This document shows positions 1 to 5,143 of a stretch of DNA of 7,787 nucleotides, piece after piece. Position 1 is the stretch's first letter, and each line of letters begins with the position of its first letter. The position numbers and the translations under genes were made by a program. The stretch lies in contig JAGQSI010000081.1 in assembly GCA_020439605.1 (NCBI GenBank), forward strand, positions 1 through 7,787, read 5' to 3'. The notes under the pieces were generated by a model. It ran no database searches. It was not told where the DNA came from and was given only the letters and a program-made list of their open reading frames with translations. This DNA is from Acidimicrobiales bacterium. Its GTDB lineage: Bacteria; Actinomycetota; Acidimicrobiia; Acidimicrobiales; Iamiaceae.

Positions 1-162
1 TCCGTCTCGAAGAACACGACGATCCTCGTGTCGGCCGGACCTGGCTCGTCGAAGCACACGAAGGCCGAACAGCTCGGCATCCGCATCGAGACCCCCGGCT
101 GGCTCGCCGCACTCGCCACCGACTTGCGGTTTCCTGACGACCGGACATCTACCGCGATCTAA
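1..162 (+). CDS. C-terminal end of a BRCT-domain protein (5' end outside window)
   Basis: Reading frame 1 is open from the window edge to a TAA at 160-162, giving 53 residues. The visible part begins VSKNTTILVSAGPGSSKHTK and continues with KAEQLGIRI and a Trp in ETPGWLAAL. This is the second half of a BRCT domain: a 'VSKxTTxLV' strand, a lysine-rich turn, the 'KAxxLGIxI' helix-strand, then the conserved aromatic residue of the last helix. BRCT domains bind DNA ends or phosphoproteins and sit at the C-terminus of NAD-dependent DNA ligases, DnaQ-like exonucleases and other repair proteins. The catalytic part is outside the window, so the parent enzyme cannot be named. The stop overlaps the stop of the convergent gene on the other strand (shared CTAA at 159-162). 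It is probably ordinary chromosomal sequence bordering the Rhs locus. Confidence 0.8.
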   Translation, partial: SVSKNTTILVSAGPGSSKHTKAEQLGIRIETPGWLAALATDLRFPDDRTSTAI

Positions 163-569
163 TCGGAATGAGCGGCAATCCATCTTCCAAAGCGCCGGTA
201 TGCAATCGGACTGGAGGATCGCTCAAGACGATAGGTAACTGGTTGGCATTCTATAACTAAAGAACCAACCATGTTGCTTTCCATTATAAGGTCACCACTG
301 CTCTGGTCATAGGAGATGTCCATGACCGACAATGCGCCTAAATCATCCGGATCGGAGATCGTGAATCCTTTGACTCCAGGCAAGAAGAGTTTGAAAGTAA
401 AACGCTCCATTACAAATGGGCGTGGAAAAGGCCTCCTGCGAGCCTGCTCGATCTTTCCGTTGATCTCCAACAAATCATCGTCATGCATCCTGAGGTTTGA
501 TAAACAGATCTCAGCATCATGAAGATACGCATCTAGTTCCTCAGCGCTGAGATATAGTGCTACAGACAT
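159..569 (-). CDS. Unknown 136-aa protein, candidate immunity protein of the orphan Rhs module
   Basis: ATG at 567-569, stop TAG at 159-161. I do not recognise the family. The N-terminus is helical and acidic (SAEELDAYLHDAEICLSN). Residues about 50-115 look strand-rich (FTFKLFLPGVKGFTIS, then GDLIMESNMVGSLVIECQPV). There is no signal peptide or membrane segment, so it is probably cytoplasmic. It lies immediately downstream of the orphan Rhs tip on the same strand, 18 bases after one possible Rhs stop and overlapping another possible one. That is the usual place for the antidote of an Rhs-CT toxin, and the immunity call rests only on position, size and apparent cytoplasmic location. No strong Shine-Dalgarno is visible before the ATG, which suggests translation coupled to the upstream frame. 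Its G+C is visibly lower than that of the Rhs core, as is common in variable toxin/immunity modules. Confidence 0.65.
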   Translation of the reverse strand: MSVALYLSAEELDAYLHDAEICLSNLRMHDDDLLEINGKIEQARRRPFPRPFVMERFTFKLFLPGVKGFTISDPDDLGALSVMDISYDQSSGDLIMESNMVGSLVIECQPVTYRLERSSSPIAYRRFGRWIAAHSD

Positions 570-697
570 CCGAAATGGCCCACTCGGTCAAGGAGTTCTA
601 GAACTTCTTCCACACCGGGAGCCGGAATCCCTTCCCCCACTTGTTTGGCCTTGATCTCCAGAGGTTGTCCTGCCAATGAGAACGCTTTCCGACCACC
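560..697 (-). other. Alternative-frame tail of the orphan Rhs CT (probable frameshift)
   Basis: This stretch is open in the frame one base later than the annotated orphan Rhs frame. From about 697 it reads GGRKAFSLAGQPLEIKAKQV and continues to a TAG at 560-562, seven codons of it being VEEVLEL. The composition is that of an ordinary soluble protein. The annotated frame over the same bases gives a Ser/Gly/Arg-rich tail (TTSGDQGQTSGGRDSGSRCG) typical of out-of-frame reading. Joining the two near HFG gives a continuous CT ending GRLHFG-GRKAFSLAGQ. The stop of this tail then overlaps the start of the downstream immunity candidate, as expected for tightly coupled toxin/immunity genes. A one-base excess in the GGG/GG-rich stretch near 690-700 would explain it. 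It could be a real mutation or a sequencing error. Confidence 0.45.
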
Positions 698-1673
698 CGA
701 AATGCAGTCGACCGTTGATCTTACCGACTCGCACCGGCCGGGCAAACTTGCGGCTAGCTGCGACCGATTTCGCTCCTCGTACACCCAAACCGCCTAGAAC
801 GCCTCCGATAGCGGCCTCTCTTGCGAAGCTTCGCCACCGGAAAGACCGTTTGCCGGCGTGGGAGGCAGCATACGATGCGGCGCCGGCTGCTGCTCCGACT
901 GCGATTCCACACACTACAGATGCGCCACACGCAAGTGCTCCAACGACTCCCCCCGCGACTGCAGCTACCTTCGCAGCTTTACGACACCACTTACATGACC
1001 ACTCGCCGTTGATGTCAAGACTGTTTACGGGGTCGCCGGAGACGTAGTCGTAGCTGTTGGCGGAGCCTCCCTCAACGGGGTCAACCTCAAGAAACCTTCC
1101 GAGGACAGGGTCATATTGGCGGGCACCCATCTCGATGGTAATGGCTAGGCCTGGCTGTGTCTCCGTAGGCCTTTGATGTTGGCCGAGCCATCCGTAGTCG
1201 AGGTTGCCGTGGCTGTTGTCGACGTTGATGCTGGCTTCGCCGTAGGGGCCGTAGGTGGCGGTGACCCCGACAGCGGCACCCGTGTTGTCGACGGTGGCGA
1301 CGATGTCACCGTGAAGGTTAGGGAGTGACCAGATGTCTGTTCCTCCGATGCGCCGGGTGCGCAACGCCCCGCCGACGAGCCCGGTGAGAGTCTCGATCAA
1401 CGTCCCGGTACCGTCGAGGGTGAGGTCGGGTTTGTCACTGCTGCCGGTGAAACCGTAGCGCTCCGACTGGCTCGCTGTGCCCCCGGGTCCGGTGGTGGTG
1501 CGGGCGATGATCCGGTCGGTGGCGTCTCGCTGGTAGGTGACGCTGGTGCCATCGGGCTTCGTGGTCGTGAGGTGGCGGTCGGAGGCGTCATAGCGGGTCT
1601 GTCCCCTGCCGAACAACCTGAGCAACGTCGGGTGCTTGATGGAGGGACTAGCTTCCCATACAGTATACCTCAT
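588..1673 (-). CDS. Orphan Rhs tip: Rhs core plus variable C-terminal region, N-terminally truncated
   Basis: This 361-residue frame carries only the end of an Rhs protein. Residues 28-225 match the end of the large Rhs protein further right without a gap. They include two YD-like repeats, RYGFTGSSD, SLPNLHGD, TYGPYGE, GNLDYGWLGQHQRP, GARQYDPVLGRFLEVDP and the core end EGGSANSYDYVSGDPVN. After that point the sequence is unrelated to the main copy. A Cys-containing start (SCKWCRK) leads into an Ala/Gly-rich hydrophobic stretch (residues 232-271), which could be a membrane-associated or translocation segment, then a basic tail. Residues 1-27 match nothing in the main copy, so this start codon is probably not a native one and has no clear ribosome binding site. 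Rhs cores form a shell that encloses and releases the C-terminal toxin. An orphan tip like this is normally silent until recombined onto a full-length gene. The last ~35 residues are probably read out of frame. No toxin family is recognised. Confidence 0.75.
   Translation of the reverse strand: MRYTVWEASPSIKHPTLLRLFGRGQTRYDASDRHLTTTKPDGTSVTYQRDATDRIIARTTTGPGGTASQSERYGFTGSSDKPDLTLDGTGTLIETLTGLVGGALRTRRIGGTDIWSLPNLHGDIVATVDNTGAAVGVTATYGPYGEASINVDNSHGNLDYGWLGQHQRPTETQPGLAITIEMGARQYDPVLGRFLEVDPVEGGSANSYDYVSGDPVNSLDINGEWSCKWCRKAAKVAAVAGGVVGALACGASVVCGIAVGAAAGAASYAASHAGKRSFRWRSFAREAAIGGVLGGLGVRGAKSVAASRKFARPVRVGKINGRLHFGWSESVLIGRTTSGDQGQTSGGRDSGSRCGRSSRTP
999..1592 (-). repeat. Direct repeat of the Rhs core, orphan copy
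   Basis: This 594-base segment encodes 198 residues (28-225 of the orphan tip), aligned without a gap to 5407-6000 in the same orientation at a constant offset of 4408 bases. By hand count 31 of 198 residues differ, about 84% identity. The match ends sharply at both sides: at the Tyr of YDASDRHL upstream and just after the core-end DxxG motif downstream, which is the conventional Rhs/CT boundary. Confidence 0.85.
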
Positions 1674-1678
1674 TCTAG

Positions 1679-1693
1679 TTCATGCGTCATGAA
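1679..1693. promoter_or_regulatory. Short perfect inverted repeat upstream of the lipoprotein gene
   Basis: TTCATG-CGT-CATGAA, six-base arms around a three-base spacer. It ends 20 bases before the lipoprotein ATG and begins just outside the first ATG of the divergent orphan Rhs frame. It lies where an operator for the plus-strand operon could be. No convincing -35/-10 pair could be picked out, and a repeat this short can occur by chance. Confidence 0.25.
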
Positions 1694-1713
1694 TTATGTA
1701 GTCTGGAGATTGA

Positions 1714-2946
1714 ATGAGCATATCTTGGCCTGCAAAGGCTATCTGTATAGTTTTGCTTCTAATCTCCGCTGGTTGCGCTGATTCGCAAACCACAAGTGTT
1801 GAGGTAGACCCAGGAGGTGTGAATACATCTGTGCTTGTGCCAGGAGGATTCGGCGGCGTGGTTGGTGGACGTAACGTTCTAGCTGCTACTAGTGATTTCT
1901 TGGTTGGATTCGGCGGTTCTGTTGATGTTCCTGACTTGCCTGGGGTGCGACATCCTTTGTTGGATGGAGAGTTGGTGGATCTTAGCGACGGTGTTGTTAG
2001 ACCAATCAAGCCACTCTTATTTGAAGGCGAAGAGGTTCGAGTGGCAAGCGGGGCGGCAAACAACAGTGAGGTCGTTGTCATTGGAGAGGTGTGCTCGACT
2101 GTTTCCGATGAAGGCCTTTGCGGGTCACGCGAGATGGTGTCATCGCGTTTGGACCCGGCATCAGGTGAATGGGCTCAAATGCATTTACCGGACAAAGTTG
2201 CCGGCACAATACATCAATACTCTACAGTTCAGGTATTGAGTGACGGTCGATTTATCGCGGTGGTAAGGTTGATCCCTTCGCAGGGCAGCATGTTGTTAGA
2301 GAGTTCCGGGACACGGTGGCGGCTGGTAAGAATATTTGATTCTGATAATGTGCTATCTGAATGTGCGACAGATTCAGCATTTTACCGGCTATATAAATCT
2401 GGTGCGGCTACCGAGAAGAATCAAGCCGATGATCCTGCGGCCTCGGTTTTAGTTAGCCTTGAGAAAACAGATTTGAAGATCGGATCAACAACGAATATAG
2501 ATCTTCCAGAGTTGGCATCAGGATTCGGGGGTGCTGGCCTGAAGATGGCCTGTGGACCTGATACTGTCGTGGTCGCATCGGGTACTCCCGCAACTGAGGG
2601 GCGCAATGCTGTAGATACGTCGGTTCAGAGGTTGACCTCAAAGGGATGGCTGCCAGTGAGGGTGCTGAACAACGAGAAGATAGCTGGGCAGATGTTTCCA
2701 GGGGAAGCTGTTACCGGCCCGAGGGGTGTGTTGGTAGGCGGCAGGACAGCGTCAGTCAATTCTAAGGCCGCCGTCTTGGAGTTCTCTGGCGTGGCAAGCG
2801 ATGGACAGGTCACAAAACTGGATTCGAGCCAAAGAACTGACGGAGTGCCTATTTGGAAAGGCCTCTCCGGAACTGTGCTCATAATCAAGAATGCGACGGA
2901 TTTGGATACAGAGACTGTTGTTACCGAAATCAAAGTTTGGCCATGA
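1714..2946 (+). CDS. Secreted lipoprotein of unknown function, possibly beta-propeller-like
   Basis: ATG at 1714-1716 is preceded by GGAG at 1705-1708, a good ribosome binding site five bases away. The first 21 residues form a lipoprotein signal: short basic n-region (WPAKA), hydrophobic core ICIVLLLI, then SAGC with the lipidated Cys at residue 21. The mature protein (~390 residues) is Gly/Val/Ser-rich with strand-like segments. Similar motifs with a Trp recur: GEWAQMHLPD (151-160), TRWRLVRIFD (200-209) and KGWLPVRVLN (310-319). Together with FGG turns at 46, 66 and 271 they would fit propeller blades, though this is weak. Cysteines 127/136 could form a disulfide. It is anchored to the outer face of the membrane. 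The stop overlaps the ATG of the next gene (ATGA), so the two are co-transcribed and coupled. Base composition is lower in G+C than the Rhs genes, suggesting a separate origin. No family is recognised. Confidence 0.75.
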   Translation: MSISWPAKAICIVLLLISAGCADSQTTSVEVDPGGVNTSVLVPGGFGGVVGGRNVLAATSDFLVGFGGSVDVPDLPGVRHPLLDGELVDLSDGVVRPIKPLLFEGEEVRVASGAANNSEVVVIGEVCSTVSDEGLCGSREMVSSRLDPASGEWAQMHLPDKVAGTIHQYSTVQVLSDGRFIAVVRLIPSQGSMLLESSGTRWRLVRIFDSDNVLSECATDSAFYRLYKSGAATEKNQADDPAASVLVSLEKTDLKIGSTTNIDLPELASGFGGAGLKMACGPDTVVVASGTPATEGRNAVDTSVQRLTSKGWLPVRVLNNEKIAGQMFPGEAVTGPRGVLVGGRTASVNSKAAVLEFSGVASDGQVTKLDSSQRTDGVPIWKGLSGTVLIIKNATDLDTETVVTEIKVWP

Positions 2947-3329
2947 AGTTGTCACGCCGAGTTCCTCGTAAAGCATTGGTTCTCATCGGTCTGTCAACTC
3001 TACTATGGTTACCAGCGCTGAAGTCTACTCGCATAGCACGCGCTTCGCCATATCTGGAGCGCTCTCATGCGATTTCGCTCAATATATATGGGGGTTTAGG
3101 TAATGCGACGACTGGCTTTAACGCCAGTGCAGCCCTATACCAAGGGTCAAATACCGTGCAATCGAGGATCAAAGCCCGTTGGCCACACGGCTACGCCGTC
3201 GGATTGCAGGAGGTTTGTCAGTCTCAGTACAATACCATCATCTTTGAACTCGCGATAGATGGATATACATCAGGTCCTTCTGGCTATCGCTATACTTTCG
3301 TCCAAAGTTTGAAGGGTCTACAAACTTAA
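2943..3329 (+). pseudogene. Secreted endonuclease/exonuclease/phosphatase-fold protein, truncated by the insertion sequence
   Basis: The ATG at 2943-2945 overlaps the lipoprotein stop by four bases; a longer in-frame start at 2853 lies inside that gene and is unlikely. Residues 1-34 form a signal peptide: basic KLSRRVPRK, hydrophobic ALVLIGLSTLLWLPAL, and a possible cut after ARA. The SRR could even suggest Tat export. The mature part begins like an EEP (DNase I-like) domain: a first strand AISLNIYGG with the metal-site Asn (N47), then GLQEVCQSQ with the metal-ligand Glu (E90). Family members usually need some 200-250 residues after the signal, but only about 90 are present. From base 3314 the sequence is the left end of the insertion sequence, which supplies the final GLQT and the TAA at 3327-3329. 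The later catalytic Asp/His motifs are missing, so the product should be inactive. An intact homologue would be a secreted nuclease or phosphodiesterase; the substrate cannot be told. Confidence 0.7.
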
Positions 3330-3343
3330 CGCGGCTGTGGGGT
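3314..3343 (+). repeat. Left terminal inverted repeat of the ISL3 element
   Basis: It begins GGGTCTACAAACTTAACGCG and matches the complement of 4693-4722 at 23 of 30 positions by hand alignment without gaps. The shared blocks are GGGTCT, ACGCGGC and GGGT. It contains the transposase stop (3318-3320) and the TAA that ends the truncated nuclease-like gene. Confidence 0.75.
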
Positions 3344-4625
3344 CTGTCGTTGCTGGCGGTGTTGATTGTAGTGGTTGTAGTGGTTGGCAGCGGTACAGGA
3401 TTTTGAGTCGATAGTTGTCGGTGTTTTGGTATCCGAATCCGAGTCGTTTGACGTGTTTGATGATCCGGTTGAGTCCTTCGGTGACACCGTTCGTGGCACG
3501 CGTATCGAAGTACGCGAGGAACTCGTTTTCCCATTTCGAGATGGTGGTGGCGAGGCGCACCAGTTCTGGGACTGGGTGGTCTGCTACGTAGCTGTACCAC
3601 CACAACAGTTGGCGGTGTGCGTGAGCCCTGTTGAGACTGGAGTCGTAGATCGTGGTGAGGTGTTCTTTGGCTGCCCACGTCCATGCCAGGTCGCCTTCAA
3701 TGGAGTCTGTACCGGTGTCGGCTTGCATCGCCGCAATGATCCGTGACCAGCCGTTGTCGGTAACGTTTTCGACGCGTCGACACAGGTCTTTTCTGGCCCG
3801 CCAACCCGGATCGATTTTTCGGCCTCGTCGGTCTTGTTGTTCCCAGATCCGTCGGCGGCGAACATCAGTAACTGCTTTGTTCGCGAGCATCGCGACATGG
3901 AACCGATCCACCACCACGGTTGCTTGTTCCAGGCTGGTGGTGATGGCGTGGCGATAACCAGCATGTGGGTCACACACCACCACCTTGATCTGTTGTTGAT
4001 CGTTGTCAGACAACGTTTCAAGCCAGTCAGTAACCGTTTTCGAGGTGCGTCCCTCAATCACCTCAACTAGCTCACCGGTGTCCAAATCAACGAGACCGGT
4101 GAGCCACGGGACTTTCCACCAGAACCGGGTCTCATCAATACCTAACCGTCGTGGTGGAGTCTTCGGGCGTTGAGCAATAACCTGTTCGGCTTGGGCTTTG
4201 ATTGCTTTGCACGCAGTCGGCCACGACACCGCGAACTCAGCCGCAACCGACGCGGTTGAACAATCCCGGCCAGCTACACCCATCTGAACACGGCACCTTG
4301 TCGTTACCCGTGCACGACGCGGAACCTCGCTAGTTGCTTCAGTGAACGACTTACGTTCACAACCCGCATTCACACACCGAAACGCCCGACGACGCACCAA
4401 CAGACGACACCTGCGACCGAAACAAGACGAGTCGACCACAGTGCTGATCCGATAAGACTTCACCCGATCCGACAACGTTCCACACACCGGACATGGCGCA
4501 TCGAGGCGAGTCGCGATCACCTCTACAACCAGACCATCTGAAGTCTCAGACGCGTCGCACACCGTGTACTCCCAGAGCCCTGACAACACACGCGTCAAGT
4601 CATTAGTCGTAGTCTTGTTTTCCAC
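3318..4625 (-). CDS. tnpA: ISL3-family DDE transposase
   Basis: This 435-residue protein has the full ISL3 layout. An N-terminal zinc finger uses C45/C48 (CPVC) and C84/C89 (CVNAGC). A helix-turn-helix for terminal-repeat binding lies around residues 118-145 (STASVAAEFAVSWPTACKAI). The DDE catalytic core follows: D164 in LGIDETRFWW, D219 in VVCDPHAGYR, the DRFHV box at 240-244, and E383 in NGVTEGLNRIIKHVKRLGFG. All key residues are present and the frame is unbroken, so it may be active. The start is GTG at 4623-4625, supported by AAAAGGA nine bases upstream; no earlier better start exists in this frame. The stop lies within the left terminal repeat, so the gene fills the element. It catalyses cut-and-paste or replicative movement of the element with an 8-base target duplication in known relatives. 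Translation may be damped by a hairpin over its ribosome binding site. Confidence 0.93.
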   Translation of the reverse strand: MENKTTTNDLTRVLSGLWEYTVCDASETSDGLVVEVIATRLDAPCPVCGTLSDRVKSYRISTVVDSSCFGRRCRLLVRRRAFRCVNAGCERKSFTEATSEVPRRARVTTRCRVQMGVAGRDCSTASVAAEFAVSWPTACKAIKAQAEQVIAQRPKTPPRRLGIDETRFWWKVPWLTGLVDLDTGELVEVIEGRTSKTVTDWLETLSDNDQQQIKVVVCDPHAGYRHAITTSLEQATVVVDRFHVAMLANKAVTDVRRRRIWEQQDRRGRKIDPGWRARKDLCRRVENVTDNGWSRIIAAMQADTGTDSIEGDLAWTWAAKEHLTTIYDSSLNRAHAHRQLLWWYSYVADHPVPELVRLATTISKWENEFLAYFDTRATNGVTEGLNRIIKHVKRLGFGYQNTDNYRLKILYRCQPLQPLQSTPPATTDPTAALSL

Positions 4626-4677
4626 TGGGGTCTGTCCTTTTGGTCGTTAAGCAACAACCAGCATGGACAGGCCCCAG
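4625..4677 (-). promoter_or_regulatory. Hairpin over the transposase ribosome binding site and start
   Basis: In the minus-strand transcript CTGGGGCCTGTCC (4677 to 4665) can pair with GGACAGACCCCAG (4637 to 4625), 12 of 13 pairs with one C/A mismatch and a 27-base loop. The 3' arm includes the GGA of the Shine-Dalgarno AAAAGGA and ends on the first G of the GTG start. RNA folded this way should start translation poorly. Such fold-back structures in other insertion sequences (IS10, IS50) block expression from outside transcription; applying this here is inference. Confidence 0.55.
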
Positions 4678-4692
4678 ACCTCATAAGCGGAT

Positions 4693-4722
4693 ACCCACCT
4701 GCCGCGTAAACTTCGAAGACCC
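4693..4722 (-). repeat. Right terminal inverted repeat of the ISL3 element
   Basis: Read inward on the minus strand it begins GGGTCTTCGAAGTTTACGCG and pairs with 3314-3343 at 23 of 30 positions. One more G lies outside (4723), so the exact end is uncertain by one base. Confidence 0.75.
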
Positions 4723-4877
4723 CTTATGAATAGGTGGGTGAGTTCCAAATCTTCCAGGCAAAGATTCCGAACAGCAGGACCAAGGACAAGATAGGAGAGA
4801 AGGCTCTTCACCGAAAAACTACCCTCACCTAGCCAGTCGCTTCCGAAGAGGGAAATGCCATAGGATTTCGGGCCCAT
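4723..4877 (-). other. Possible 5' part of a small gene cut by the right end of the insertion sequence
   Basis: From ATG 4875-4877 a frame reads MGPKSYGISLFGSDWLGEGS and SFSVKSLLSYLVLGP up to the insertion sequence boundary, then runs out of the family context into element DNA (it stops at 4647). The pre-boundary 50 or so residues look like normal protein with a hydrophobic helix. It overlaps the end of the neighbouring small gene by 49 bases in another frame and has no visible ribosome binding site. It may be a truncated gene, the frameshifted end of the neighbour, or chance. Confidence 0.25.
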
Positions 4878-5143
4878 TTTGACAAATCACAGACACAAAC
4901 ATGATCGTCGAACTCATCAACCAAGCATTCTAATCTGCGTTTCGCTAATATTGCTTCAGCCTCATCGTCGTATTTTCGGAGAGTGAAGGACCGCCCACTC
5001 TCACTAATTACATAAAGACGAAACCGCCGTTTGGTGTTCGTCAATGTCAGGAGATCCAACATAGAGAGCCAACGCATCTCCCTTCCCACCTCAAGACATA
5101 GCCGAATTGATCGATCCCTCTTCTCCCTGAAGCGAGCGAACAT
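4829..5143 (-). CDS. Unknown ~104-aa protein, candidate immunity protein of the main Rhs gene
   Basis: The chosen ATG (5141-5143) shares its A with the Rhs stop (TGATG) and has GGGAG eight bases upstream, a standard coupled arrangement. The stop is TAG at 4829-4831. The protein starts MFARFREKRDRSIRLCLEVG, continues with strand-like RRFRLYVISESGRSFTLRKY and an acidic helix DDEAEAILAKRRLECLVDEF, and has no signal or membrane segment. I do not recognise the family. Position directly after the Rhs CT, small size and apparent cytoplasmic location suggest an antidote; this is inference. The same frame stays open upstream with protein-like sequence (NGYETGDGV, ASAWSSLEDLAGEAG): alternative starts are ATG 5188 and TTG 5233, and the frame runs to 5284 without any better start. 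So either the gene has lost its native start, or this frame is really the continuation of the Rhs CT. Confidence 0.6.
   Translation of the reverse strand: MFARFREKRDRSIRLCLEVGREMRWLSMLDLLTLTNTKRRFRLYVISESGRSFTLRKYDDEAEAILAKRRLECLVDEFDDHVCVCDLSKWARNPMAFPSSEATG

Larger units (their letters stand above)
3314..4722 (-). mobile_element. ISL3-family insertion sequence, about 1.4 kb, structurally complete
   Basis: The element is bounded by imperfect terminal inverted repeats starting GGGTCT, as usual for ISL3 elements, and holds one transposase gene on the minus strand. Its length (1409 bases) is typical of the family. ISL3 elements normally duplicate 8 bases on insertion. Here the flanking octamers are AGTTTGAA (3306-3313) and CTTATGAA (4723-4730), which agree at only five of eight positions. 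The element therefore probably no longer sits in its original insertion context. It interrupts the nuclease-like gene on its left. Confidence 0.85.

Noticed and set aside
676..1047. Plus-strand open frame of 123 codons over the orphan CT
   Set aside because: It is Ala/Pro/Thr-rich shadow sequence opposite the Ala/Gly-rich CT, with no ribosome binding site and no recognisable domain.
3334..4680. Insertion sequence ends at GCTGTGGGGTCTGTC (3334) and its inverted partner at 4658-4680
   Set aside because: These match 18 of 23, but the transposase stop would then lie outside the element. A longer pair starting GGGTCT at 3314 and 4722 matches 23 of 30, has the canonical ISL3 tips and encloses the gene.
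4681..4739. Interleaved complementary pairs TCATAAG/CTTATGA and ACCCACCT/AGGTGGGT around the right end of the element, pseudoknot-like
   Set aside because: The segment straddles the insertion boundary, so no single conserved RNA is expected. Part of it is the terminal repeat, and the short arms can be chance.
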